From Paracoccus cavernae (GTDB taxonomy: Bacteria > Pseudomonadota > Alphaproteobacteria > Rhodobacterales > Rhodobacteraceae): 64,000 nt of DNA. Below are positions 38,877-48,406 of this stretch, in pieces (position 1 is the stretch's first letter; each line of letters opens with the position of its first letter). The notes beneath the pieces were generated by a model. That model did not search any database and was not told the DNA's origin. It saw only the letters and a program-made list of their open reading frames with translations. A program made the translations under genes and the position numbers. The DNA lies in NCBI GenBank assembly GCA_030410095.1, contig JAUFRC010000001.1:2713501-2777500 (forward strand), written 5' to 3'.

Positions 38877-40042
38877 TCAGTCCACCCCGAACAGATCGCG
38901 CGTATAGACCTTGTCCTTCACATCGAGCAGATCGGTGGTCAGGCGGTTGGCGAGGATCAGGTCGCTTTCGGCCTTGAAGGCGTCGATGTCGCGGATGACG
39001 CGGCTGTTGAAGAAGCGGTCCTCCTCCAGCACGGGTTCATAGACGATGACCTCGATCCCTTTGGCCTTGATCCGCTTCATGATGCCCTGGATCGAGCTGT
39101 CGCGGAAATTGTCCGAACCGGCCTTCATCACCAGCCGGTGGACGCCGACAACGCGGGGATGCTTCGCGGTGATTTGCTCGGAGATGAAATCCTTGCGTGT
39201 ACGGTTCGATTCCACGATCGCCTGGATCAGATTCTGGGGCACATTGTCGTAATTGGCCAGCAGCTGCTTGGTATCCTTGGGCAGGCAATAGCCGCCGTAA
39301 CCGAAGGAGGGGTTGTTGTAATGCGCGCCGATCCGCGGATCGAGGCCGACGCCCTCGATGATCTCGCGCGTGTTCAGTCCGCGTGCCAGCGAATAGCTGT
39401 CGAGCTCGTTGAAATAGGCGACCCGCATCGCGAGATAGGTGTTCGAGAACAGTTTGATCGCCTCGGCCTCGGTCGAGCCGGTGTAAAGGATCGGCATATC
39501 CTTGCGGATCGCGGCTTCGGCCAGCAGTTCGGCGAAACGATGCGCTTCGGGGCCGTGATCGCCGACCACAATGCGCGAGGGTAAAGGTTGTCGTAAAGCG
39601 CTTTGCCCTCTCGCAGGAATTCCGGCGAGAAGATGATTTTGTCGTAGCCGGTCTGGGCGCGCAGGTCGTCGGTCAGCCCGACATAGACCGTCGATTTCAC
39701 AACGATCACCGCGTCGGGCGCATATTGGCGGGCCTGTGCCACGACCGATTCCACGCTCGACGTGTCGAAGCGGTGGCTGCGGTCGTCGTAATTCGTCGGC
39801 GTGGCCACGATGATGTAATCGGCACCGGCGAAGGCCTCTGCCGCATCGGTGGTCGCGGTAAGGTCCAGTTCCTTTTCCGCCATCCAGGCGCGGATTTCGT
39901 CATCCTCGATCGGCGGTTCGCGACGGTTGACCATGGCGACGCGGGTGGCGTTGATGTCCAAGGCATGGACGCGGTTGTGCTGCGACAGCAGTACCGCAAG
40001 CGAAAGACCGACATAGCCGAGACCGGCGACTGCGATTTTCAT
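38877..40042 (-). CDS. ugd: UDP-glucose 6-dehydrogenase, one frame break
   Basis: Ugd oxidises UDP-glucose to UDP-glucuronate for surface polysaccharides. The reconstructed 388-residue protein has the NAD motif '[14 protein letters not shown]', '[24 protein letters not shown]' (shown as '[12 protein letters not shown]' and '[11 protein letters not shown]') and the catalytic cysteine in '[15 protein letters not shown]'. A C-run near 39580 lacks one base. The length equals the E. coli type enzyme. It stands alone, divergent from the dehydrogenase at 40214. Confidence 0.92.
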
Positions 40043-40118
40043 CTGATATGTGCCCTCAATTGACGTCTATCGATTAACACGGCGGGGGCGGCAGTGAACA
40101 GTCGACTTATCATGGCGA

Positions 40119-40136
40119 CATGATGTATACATGATG
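40119..40136. promoter_or_regulatory. Palindromic operator candidate upstream of the dioxovalerate dehydrogenase
   Basis: A perfect ATGTATACAT palindrome (40123-40132) sits in CATG-ATGTATACAT-GATG, between ugd and the aldehyde dehydrogenase. GntR/FadR-type repressors often bind TGTATAC-like palindromes, so a sugar-acid-responsive regulator is plausible. The regulator gene is not in the window. Confidence 0.4.
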
Positions 40137-40213
40137 CCAGAGCGAAGCAAATTGTCAGGCCGGATATTGCGCCTTAGCAATATCGGCTCACGACGCTGAG
40201 AAAGGATTACCAC

Positions 40214-41727
40214 ATGAGCTGGACGCCCCACGGCAAGCATCTGATCGCCGGTGAATGGGTTGGCGGAGACGCGACCTTTACTTCCGAACCGGCGCATGGC
40301 CCGGCCCACAGCTTCTCGGTCGGGACCGTCGATCTGGTCGACCGCGCCTGTGAAGCTGCCGAGGATGCCTTCTGGACCTATGGCTATACCACGCGCGAAG
40401 AGCGGGCGCTGTTCCTCGAAGCCATCGCCGACGAGATCGAGGCGCGCGCCGATGCCATCACCGAGATCGGCAGCCAGGATCCGGCCTGCCCACCGGCCGC
40501 CTTCAGGGCGAGCGCGGCCGCACCACCGGCCAGCTGCGCCTGTTCGCATCCCATATCCGCAAGGGCGACTACCTTGACCGCCGCCATGACGCGGCTCTGC
40601 CCGACCGCCAGCCGGCCCCGCGCCCCGAGATCATGATGGTCGAACGCCCGATCGGTCCGGTCGCGGTCTTTGGCGCCTCGAACTTCCCGCTGGCCTTCTC
40701 GACCGCGGGTGGCGACACCGCCGCCGCGCTGGCCGCAGGCTGCCCCGTCGTGGTCAAGGGCCACTCGGCCCATCCCGGCACCGGCGAGATCGTCGCCGAG
40801 GCGGTTCTGGCCGCGATTGAAAAAACCGGCATGCCGAAAGGCGTCTTCAGCCTTGTGCAGGGCGGCGACCGCCACGTCGGCGCGGCGGTTGTCCAGCATC
40901 CGCGCATCAAGGCCGTGGGCTTCACCGGTTCGCTCGGCGGGGGCCGCGCGCTGTTCGACCTGTGCGCACAGCGCCCCGAGCCGATCCCCTTCTTCGGCGA
41001 GCTCGGCTCGGTCAACCCGATGTTCCTGATGCCCGAAGCGATGAAAACCCGCGCCGAAGAGCTTGGCGCAGGCTGGGCCGGTTCGCTGACCATGGGTGCG
41101 GGCCAGTTCTGCACCAATCCGGGCATTTCGGTCGTTCTCGACGGCGCGGATGCCGACCGCTACACCGCCGCCGCGAAAGCCGCGCTGGAAGCGACCGACC
41201 CGCAGACCATGCTGACCGACGGGATCGCCAAGGCCTACCGCGACGGCAAAGAGCGTTTCGAGACCCGCAATTCGGTGCGTCCGGTCTATACGACGCCCTC
41301 GGAAGGCCGCGTCGCGAACCCGAACCTCTACGAGACCACGGGCGACAACTACCTTCAGGACCACGCTTTGGGCGAGGAGGTCTTCGGCCCGCTGGGTCTG
41401 ATCGTGCGCGTCGGCTCGGTCGAGGAAATGGTGACGCTTGCCAAAGGGTTTGAAGGTCAGCTGACCACGACGATCCACATGGATGCGGGCGATATGGCCG
41501 ATGCCGCCAAGCTGACCCCGATCCTCGAGCGCAAGGCGGGCCGTGTGCTGGTCAACGGTTTCCCGACCGGCGTCGAAGTCGTGGACAGCATGGTTCATGG
41601 CGGGCCGTATCCGGCCTCGACCAACTTCGGCGCGACCTCGGTCGGCACGATGTCGATCCGCCGTTTCGTCCGTCCGGTGAGCTATCAGAACTTCCCGAAA
41701 GAGCTGCTGCCCGAAGATCTGCAGTAA
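40214..41727 (+). CDS. 2,5-dioxovalerate (alpha-ketoglutaric semialdehyde) dehydrogenase, one frame break
   Basis: This NAD(P)-dependent enzyme oxidises alpha-ketoglutaric semialdehyde to 2-oxoglutarate in oxidative sugar and sugar-acid (or hydroxyproline) degradation. The reconstructed 504-residue aldehyde dehydrogenase has 'GPVAVFGASNFPLAFSTAGG', 'FFGELGSVNP', the catalytic Cys in 'GAGQFCTNPG' and the family ending 'YQNFPKELLPEDLQ'. The frame breaks near 40483. No other sugar-acid genes adjoin it. Confidence 0.88.
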
Positions 41728-41749
41728 GCGGATCGGCAGAACGATCACG

Positions 41750-41779
41750 GGGCGGAGGGGCAACCTCTCCGCCCTTTTT
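41750..41779 (+). terminator. Rho-independent terminator after the dioxovalerate dehydrogenase
   Basis: GGGCGGAG (41750-41757) and CTCCGCCC (41767-41774) form an 8-bp stem, followed immediately by TTTTT (41775-41779). Confidence 0.9.
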
Positions 41780-41857
41780 CGTGCCCGCCCGTTCTTGCCA
41801 GCCGCGAATTGCAGTGGTTGGATCGCGGAAAGACTGTTTGCGAGGGAGGACGCGGTT

Positions 41858-42630
41858 ATGGGCGTAGGTATGAACACGGGGTTTGCGAAAATGCGGGACC
41901 GGCCGGCCCTTCTGGCGCGGATCGCCGCGCTTTTTCTGGCCGCTGTCTTGGCTGCCTGTGCGCCGCAAACGGCAGGACCATCGGGCGAGGCCGCGACGCT
42001 TGGCACCGGCTGGGGCGAGGATCGCGCCGCGCCGGCGCGCGGGCTGAACCTGCGGCGCGAAAGCAACCGCCCGCTCGGAGTGGCCGAGATCCGCTATTCG
42101 GCCTCTGCGGCAAGCGGCAGGCGCATGGACGGGATCGAGCTGGTCCCCGGCGCCGTCGGTATGCGCATCCTGCGCGACAACGGCAGGCCTTGGCCGATGG
42201 TGGAGACGCAAACGGGCCCGCATCTGCAAGGCCGGTCCGGCGAGCGCTATCAGCTTGAATTCACCAATCATTCCGCGACCCAGACCTACGAGATCGTGGC
42301 GACGGTCGACGGGATCGATGTCGTCAGCGGCGCTGCCGGAAATCTGGCCAACCGCGGCCACGTCCTGCGCGCGGGCGAGACCATCGGCATCACCGGCTAT
42401 CGCAAGAATGCGGGCGAGGTCGCGGCCTTCCGCTTTGCCGATCCGGCGCAATCCTATGCGGCACAAAGCAAGGCGGGCTCCGTCGCCAACGTCGGCGTGA
42501 TCGGGGTCGGGGTCTTTGCGCTCGAGACACCGCCGCATTTGCGCGGCGCACCGCCACCGGCGTCAGCCTCAGCGGCTTGCGGCGCGGGCGGACCCTGCGC
42601 CTTTCCCGCGAATGCAGGGGCGCGCGCTAG
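41858..42630 (+). CDS. Predicted lipoprotein of unknown function, probable frame break near the C-terminus
   Basis: I do not recognise the family. The start at 41858 gives an N-terminal hydrophobic helix and a lipobox-like 'AVLAACAPQ', suggesting lipid attachment at Cys34. The mature part is beta-rich ('RYQLEFTNHSATQTYEIVATVDG' region, with 'GETIGITGYRKNAGEVAAFRF'), a pattern seen in copper- or peptide-binding surface domains of unknown function. The raw frame runs far past 42630, but a missing base near 42552 would give a basic tail ending at TAG 42628-42630. The end is therefore uncertain. Confidence 0.6.
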
Positions 42631-42674
42631 GGCGTGGCCTTGTGGCCGGAGCCTGACCGCTCCGGCCCTTTCGA

Positions 42675-43463
42675 TTAGCGCCAGCCGGTCGGCGCGCTTG
42701 GAAGCGGGCTTTGCTCGACCAGACGCAGAAGTTCGATCATGGCGTCGATCTGGTGATCCACAATCGCGCGGCCCTTTTTAGCGGTCGAATCCGCCGCATC
42801 GCCGACGGTTCCCGAGGGGTGCAGATCGGCCGAGATCCACCCGCGCGAGACCGGACCAATCGGGCTGATCAGGCTGGTTTCGGCGCTGGAGACAAAGTTT
42901 TCCGCCTTGGACATGTCCACGAGATCGGGGTGGAAGGCCAGCATGACCGAGGTCTCGTCATCGCCGCCGTGGATGCCGTATTTCGCCTGCTGTTCGGAGA
43001 ACGTCCCCTCGGGCGCGCCGAAACCCATCCACTGGCATTTCACCGCCAGCATATCGGCCTGCACCCGCAATTCGCGCGTCAGGATCGAGACCAGATCCAG
43101 ATTGCCGCCATGGCTGTTCACGACGACGATTTTCTTGACGCCCGCCCGCGCGACCGACAGCCCGATCTGTGTCCAAGCCGCCAATGCGGTCGGCGCATCC
43201 AGCGTCAGCGTGCCTGCCGCCCAAAGATGCTCGGTCGATTTGCCCACCGCTTGGGAAGGCAGGATGCGGATATCCAGATCCTCGGGGCATTTCTCGCGCA
43301 GGCGGGCCAGCATGCCTTCGGCGATCAGCGTATCGGTGCCGACCGGCAGATGCGGGCCATGCTGTTCGATGGCGCAGGTGGGCAGGATCGCGATGGTTTT
43401 CATCGGGTCGATCGCGGCGAATTCGGGGGCGCGGTAATCGGCCCAGTTCAGGCGGCGGGTCAT
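42675..43463 (-). CDS. Creatininase family amidohydrolase
   Basis: This 262-residue creatininase-fold metalloenzyme keeps the metal ligands: Glu and His in 'CAIEQHGPHLPVGTDT' and His in 'VVNSHGGNLDLVS', plus a downstream acidic site near 'HGGDDETSVML'. The family includes creatininase, formylpyrimidine amidohydrolases and the MftE peptidase. Its position at the end of an operon with an NMT1-type importer and a cytosine-deaminase-like enzyme suggests cyclic amide or formamide hydrolysis. The start overlaps the quinone reductase stop. Confidence 0.88.
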   Translation of the reverse strand: MTRRLNWADYRAPEFAAIDPMKTIAILPTCAIEQHGPHLPVGTDTLIAEGMLARLREKCPEDLDIRILPSQAVGKSTEHLWAAGTLTLDAPTALAAWTQIGLSVARAGVKKIVVVNSHGGNLDLVSILTRELRVQADMLAVKCQWMGFGAPEGTFSEQQAKYGIHGGDDETSVMLAFHPDLVDMSKAENFVSSAETSLISPIGPVSRGWISADLHPSGTVGDAADSTAKKGRAIVDHQIDAMIELLRLVEQSPLPSAPTGWR

Positions 43464-44077
43464 AGCTTTTCCTTCTTCAACGGCGCGAGCAGGCGCTTCA
43501 TCTGCCGGTCGACGCGCTTCAAATGGCGTTTGCGGCCGCGCGGGGTCGCGCTGTCCATGGTGTAAAGCGCGGCAAAGGCGCTGCGGCGGTGGGGCGCGCA
43601 CAGAAAGCCGATACCGCGGATCAGGGTCCGCCTGCCTGGCGAGCCGATGATCGCGGTCAGCCAGCGGCTGGCCCCGCAGGTCGTGAACACGCCCAATCGG
43701 GTGATATGGGTCAGGCCGGGGCGGATGGTCTTGTTCTGCGCATCGGGCATGAGGAAAGCGACATCGGGCAATAGCACGCGGTCGAGCCAGCCTTTCAGCA
43801 TCGCGGGCAGGCCGTACCACCAAGTCGGATAGGTAAAGACCAGCGTGTCGCACCATTCCAGCGCTTCGACATGATCCGAGACCGGCGCGCGGTTGGCGGG
43901 CGCGTCAAGATAGCCCCGCCATTCCGCTTGGCTCAGGACCGGATCGAAACCCTCGGCGTAAAGGTCGATGACCCTGACCTCCGCCCCTGCCGCCGTCAAC
44001 CGCCCGACCACCGTGTCGCGCACGGCAGCGGTAAAGCTGTCGGGCGCGGGATGACAGTGGACGAGCAGTGCCTTCAT
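43460..44077 (-). CDS. NAD(P)H dehydrogenase (quinone)/flavodoxin-fold reductase
   Basis: This 205-residue flavodoxin-like-fold (NQO1/MdaB type) protein begins MKALLVHCHPAPDSF and has 'FTYPTWWYGLPAMLKGWLDRVLLPD', read as 'FTYPTWWYGLPAMLKG', which binds flavin and pyridine nucleotide. It probably reduces quinones or a flavin for partner enzymes. ATG 44077 overlaps the stop of the FAD-oxidase gene. It may supply reduced flavin or recycle an electron acceptor in the operon. Confidence 0.85.
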   Translation of the reverse strand: MKALLVHCHPAPDSFTAAVRDTVVGRLTAAGAEVRVIDLYAEGFDPVLSQAEWRGYLDAPANRAPVSDHVEALEWCDTLVFTYPTWWYGLPAMLKGWLDRVLLPDVAFLMPDAQNKTIRPGLTHITRLGVFTTCGASRWLTAIIGSPGRRTLIRGIGFLCAPHRRSAFAALYTMDSATPRGRKRHLKRVDRQMKRLLAPLKKEKL

Positions 44078-45465
44078 GCTTTCTTGAGGTCCGGATAGGC
44101 GTACATGGTCTTGAAATCCCAATCGGGATCCTCCCATGCGATCATCTTGCCGGGGTTGAGGATGCCCTTGGGATCGGCCTCGCGCTTGAAGTTCAGCTGG
44201 CGGTCGTCGACGATCTGGCGGCCGCCTTCTTCCAGCGTATAGCGGTGCGGGTTGAAGATCATGCAGCCCATCTCCTCGTGGATCGCGATGATCTCGTTCA
44301 GGCGGTCTTCGGTGGTGAAACGCACCAAGGTCAGGCCCGCCGCCGTCATCACGCCGTTTTCCTTGAGGAATTCGATATGCTGGATCAGCTCGTCGCCGAA
44401 ACGGGCGCGGATCTCGTCGATCTTGTCAAGGAAGCCCTCGCCGGCATAGCGCACCTGAAGATAGGTGATGACCGGCTCGACCTTGAGCGCGCGCAAGGTG
44501 GTGTGGTTCCAGCCGTATTCATAGGCCGGACCCGGATCGCGCGACCAGTCGTTGTCGTCGCTGCGGTAGATCAGCTTGGCTTCGGGGTAATGCGCCAGCA
44601 GGCTGAGGAAGCCGTCCATAGACTGCGGCGCGACCATCAGCGCAACGAGGTTGTCGGCCTCGGTGACATGGCCCTTGAAGCGCTGGAAGTATTTCGCGGC
44701 AATCGGCGCTTCGCAGACGGTATCAAGCTTGATGAGCAGCCCGTCCTGCAACGAGATGTCATGCGCCATCCGGCTGGCCGCGGCGAAATCGGGATGGGTG
44801 ACGAACAGATGCACCCAGTCATAGGCGGGGGCCAAGGGCAGCTCGATTTCCGTGACGATGCCGTTGGTGCCGTAGGCATGGCTGACGCGGGCCAGATCCT
44901 CGCCGGTGAAGTCGAGGATGCGCGGCTCGGCTTCGGCGGTGACCACGCGGATGCGGATGATATTGCCGTAATCACGCAGGACGCCCCAGCGGACCGATCC
45001 GACACCGCCCGAGCCGCCGCAGATGAAGCCACCGATCGTCGCGGTTGCGGCGGTCGAGGGCATCATGCGCAGCTCTTGGCCCGAATGCTCGCGGGTGATC
45101 GCGTCCAACTCGCGGATGACGACGCCCGGTTGGGTCACGACGCGGCCCGCGCCGATTTCCACGACCGTGTTCATGCTTTGCATATGGATGATGCAGCCGC
45201 CTTTCAGCGGCATGGCCTGGCCGTAATTGCCCGTGCCCGCGCCGCGTACCGTGACCGGAACGTCATGGGCGTGACAGATGCGCAGGATCTCGATCACCTC
45301 GTCCTGCGATTTCGGCGAGACCACGAAATCGGCCGATACCCCGTCGAGGCGATCCTTCAGAACCGGCGAATACCAGAAGAAATCGCGGCTTTTGGCTTTG
45401 ACCGAATGCGGGTTCTCGTCGAGGTCGAGATGGGCGAGGGCGGCTTTGGCGGCGTCGATGTTCAT
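44074..45465 (-). CDS. FAD-linked oxidase (FAD_binding_4 / glycolate-oxidase-like)
   Basis: This 463-residue VAO/PCMH-type flavoprotein has the FAD-binding region 'VPVTVRGAGTGNYGQAMPLKGG' (parts 'VTVRGAGTGNYGQ' and 'GGCIIHMQSM') and 'TIGGFICGGSGGVGSVRWG'. The C-terminal glycolate-oxidase-like cap ends 'DPKGILNPGKM'. Such enzymes oxidise alcohols, hydroxy acids or heterocycle ring carbons. The substrate is unknown; operon context points to an intermediate of N-heterocycle breakdown. Both ends overlap neighbours. The frame is intact. Confidence 0.88.
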   Translation of the reverse strand: MNIDAAKAALAHLDLDENPHSVKAKSRDFFWYSPVLKDRLDGVSADFVVSPKSQDEVIEILRICHAHDVPVTVRGAGTGNYGQAMPLKGGCIIHMQSMNTVVEIGAGRVVTQPGVVIRELDAITREHSGQELRMMPSTAATATIGGFICGGSGGVGSVRWGVLRDYGNIIRIRVVTAEAEPRILDFTGEDLARVSHAYGTNGIVTEIELPLAPAYDWVHLFVTHPDFAAASRMAHDISLQDGLLIKLDTVCEAPIAAKYFQRFKGHVTEADNLVALMVAPQSMDGFLSLLAHYPEAKLIYRSDDNDWSRDPGPAYEYGWNHTTLRALKVEPVITYLQVRYAGEGFLDKIDEIRARFGDELIQHIEFLKENGVMTAAGLTLVRFTTEDRLNEIIAIHEEMGCMIFNPHRYTLEEGGRQIVDDRQLNFKREADPKGILNPGKMIAWEDPDWDFKTMYAYPDLKKA

Positions 45466-46763
45466 GTGCGGTCCATCAGATGGTCGAGTTCGGCGTAATC
45501 GGGCAGGGTCCGGTCGATTTGGCGGCCCTGACGGATGACGATGCGGTCGGATTGCGGGCGGGCGAACAGCTCGGTCCAGGACCGCGCGCGGCAGATGACC
45601 AGATCGGCGGGCGCGCCGGCATCGAGGCTGGGCTGGGCAAAGCCCGTCGTGGTCGCAGGATTGGTCAGGAAGGCCTTGACCCAATCGTCGCGCGAATGGT
45701 CGAGATGGGCGATGCGGGTGGCCTCGCGCATGACCTCGATCATGTCGAGATCGCCGTAGGCATAGAACGGGTCGCGGGTATTGTCCGAGGCGAAGCTGAC
45801 ATTGATGCCGCGCGCCGCCATCTCGTGAACCAGCGTCACGCCGCGCAGGCGCGGGGTGCGGGCGGGGGCATCCTGCGCGGTGCGGTCCTGCAGGTAGAGA
45901 TTGCACATCGGCAGGCTGACGATGTTGATGCCCGCGCGGGCGACCAGATCGAGGGTATGCATCGCCTCGGCCTCGGGCTGGACCGAAAGCGAGCAGCAAT
46001 GGCCCACGACGACCGGCGCGTCATAGCCGGTTTCCAGCACGGTTTCGGCAATGGCGCGAAGGGTTGCGACCGACGGGTCGGTGGTCTCGTCGGCGTGGAA
46101 ATCGGCATGAAGCCCGCGCTTGCCAGCATGGGCGAAAAAGGCCCGCAGCCTGTCAGAAAGCTGGGCATCGGGGAAGGTCACGCAACCCAGAACCGAGCCG
46201 GTTTCGGCGACCAGATCGGCCAGCTCGGCAAACTCGCCGCCGCCCTCGGGGTCGATGCGGTCGATCGAGGTCAGGCAGGCGGCCTGCAGTTCGATCCGGC
46301 CCGCCCATTCCTCGCGCAGTCGGGTGAATTCGGCAAAGCTGATGCGGTGCTGCGGCGGGATCGCGTCAAGATGGGTGCGGATCGCGCTTGTGCCGTGGGC
46401 ATAGGCGCAGCGCAAAGCGAAATCCATGCGCGCGCGGACATCCGCGCCGGACCAATTGGCGATGCGGTCGGCCTCGACCGTGGTCAGCGCGCCCATGAAG
46501 CTGCCGTCGGGATTGGCGGCGCGGGGCCAGATATGGCCCTTGTCCAGATGGGTATGCATATCGATGAAGGACGGGAAAACCATCGCGCCCTTCATGTCGA
46601 TACGCGGCAGACTGCCGTCGGGCGCGGCGATGCGTCCGTCTTTCAGCGTCAGGTCGATCCGCACCAGATCCGCGGCGGGAGTGCCGCTTTTGCCGATCAG
46701 GCAGGCGGGGACGGTCAGGTTGGTCAGCGTGACCGAACCTTCCGGCAGTCTCAGAAAGTCCAT
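45462..46763 (-). CDS. Cytosine-deaminase-like amidohydrolase
   Basis: This 433-residue amidohydrolase-superfamily member has the metal-binding 'DMHTHLDKGHIWP', the His in 'LHADFHADET' and 'VVGHCCSL', and the Asp in 'SFASDNTRDPF'. This set is typical of the cytosine deaminase (CodA-like) subgroup, which acts on pyrimidines, isoguanine, creatinine-type or guanidine rings. Here the enzyme is encoded next to an NMT1-type importer, so an imported aminopyrimidine or related ring is likely. The true substrate is unknown. Confidence 0.85.
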   Translation of the reverse strand: MDFLRLPEGSVTLTNLTVPACLIGKSGTPAADLVRIDLTLKDGRIAAPDGSLPRIDMKGAMVFPSFIDMHTHLDKGHIWPRAANPDGSFMGALTTVEADRIANWSGADVRARMDFALRCAYAHGTSAIRTHLDAIPPQHRISFAEFTRLREEWAGRIELQAACLTSIDRIDPEGGGEFAELADLVAETGSVLGCVTFPDAQLSDRLRAFFAHAGKRGLHADFHADETTDPSVATLRAIAETVLETGYDAPVVVGHCCSLSVQPEAEAMHTLDLVARAGINIVSLPMCNLYLQDRTAQDAPARTPRLRGVTLVHEMAARGINVSFASDNTRDPFYAYGDLDMIEVMREATRIAHLDHSRDDWVKAFLTNPATTTGFAQPSLDAGAPADLVICRARSWTELFARPQSDRIVIRQGRQIDRTLPDYAELDHLMDRT

Positions 46764-47628
46764 CAGATTTCCCTTTTGATCGCGCTTTCATGCCATTTGC
46801 GCAAAGCCAGATGCGACACCAAGGCAAGGGCCGCAAAGATCAGAACGCCGAGGACGGCGATCAGGACAAGCGCCGCGAACATGCGCGGGATGTTGAGGCG
46901 GTAGCTGGCCTCGAGGATGCGGAAGGCGAGGCCCGATCCGATCCCGCCGGTGCCCGCGACATATTCCGCGACGACCGCGCCGATCAGCGACAGGCCACCC
47001 GCGATGCGCAGACCGCCAAGGAAATAGGGCAGGGCCGAGGGCAGTTGCAGGCGCACCAACCGCTGCCAGCGTGTCGCGCCATAGATGCGGTAGAGGTCCG
47101 AAAGGTTGTGATCGACCGAGCGCAGACCCAGCGTCGTATTCGACAGGATCGGGAAAAACGCCACGATCCATGCGCAAAGCAGCAGGCCCGCCATGCGGTT
47201 CTCGACATAGATGAAGATCAGCGGCGCGATCGCCACAACCGGCGTCACCTGCAAGATGACGGCGAAGGGGTAAAAGGACATCTCGGCCCAACGGCTGAGG
47301 CTGAAAAGCACCGCCAGACCGACGCCGCCGATCACCGCGACGGACAGCGCCATCAGCGTGATTTTCAGCGTGACCCATGCCGCCGGCCCAAGAATGGCCC
47401 AGTCTTTGACAAGGGTTTGTGCCACGAGGCCGGGGCCGGGCAAGATATAGTGGGGGATCTGGTTCCAGACCACCACGCGGTCCCAAAGCACGATCGCGAT
47501 GACCAAAGCCAGCGTCGGCATCAGCCAGCGGCCGATCTTCTCGGCGCGTTTGCGGCGGGCGCGGGCGGCTTCTTCGGGGTCGACCGCAAGATCAAGCGCG
47601 GTATCGGGGGTGGGGTGAAATCGCTCAC
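46763..47628 (-). CDS. NitT/TauT-type ABC permease of the N-heterocycle operon, frame break near start
   Basis: The reconstructed 288-residue permease starts at GTG 47628 (MSDFTPTPDT...), overlapping the ATPase stop, with one C missing near 47613. It has about six membrane segments, 'IPHYILPGPGLVAQTL', the EAA loop in 'LYRIYGATRWQRLVRLQLPSALP' and 'AVVAEYVAGTGGIGSGL'. It resembles nitrate/taurine/thiamine-pyrimidine permeases. Confidence 0.85.
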
Positions 47629-48406
47629 GCCGGTTCTCCCATAGCATCAGAAAGGGCATCCGAGGTTGCGCGGCAGAGCGAGGCATATTCGGCCGAGGTC
47701 CGGAAAGCCTCGTCGCGCGGGCCAGAGACAACGACGCGCAACTCCTGCGCGACGCGGCCCGGACGCGGCGCCATGACGACGATCCGGTTCGACAGGAACA
47801 CGCTTTCAAAAACGGAATGGGTCACGAAAATGACCGTGCAATTGAGCTGCTGCTGCAGCATCAAAAGGTCGTTGTTCATCTTGTTGCGGGTGATTTCGTC
47901 CAGCGCGGCGAAGGGCTCGTCCATCAGGATCAGCCGCGGCCGCGTGACCAGAGCCCGCGCGATCGAGACACGCATCTTCATGCCGCCCGACAATTCGCGC
48001 GGATAGGAATTCGCGAATTTCTCGAGACCCACCATCTCGAGGGCCTCCATGATCTTGCCCTCGACTGCCTTGAACGAGGTCCCGCGCAGGCGCATCGGCA
48101 GCCAGACGTTATGGGCGACGGTCGCCCAAGGCATCAGGGTTGCCTCTTGGAAGACCACGCCGATATCGCCGGCGGCTTGGGCACCTTCCCAGCGCACGCG
48201 GCCCGCCGTCGGGTGCATCAGCCCCGCGATCAGGCGCAAAGCCGTGGATTTGCCGCAGCCCGACGGGCCGAGCAGCGAGATGAAATCACCCTGACCAACC
48301 TCGAGATTCATATGTTTGAGGGCGGTGACCCCGCCCGCAAACACCTTGCTGACCCCTCCATCCGCAAGATGGTGGGGGCCGCGTTGATGGCTTGTGTCTG
48401 TGTCAT
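47625..48406 (-). CDS. NitT/TauT-type ABC ATPase of the N-heterocycle operon, one frame break
   Basis: The reconstructed 260-residue ATPase has Walker A 'LGPSGCGKSTALRL', Q-loop 'VVFQEATLMPWATV', the signature 'LSGGMKMRVSIARAL' and Walker B 'LILMDEPFAALDE'. The frame breaks near 48355 in a G-run; restoring it gives 'MEGVSKVFAGGVTAL' at the N-terminus. The ATG at 48406 overlaps the binding-protein stop by one base. Confidence 0.88.
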
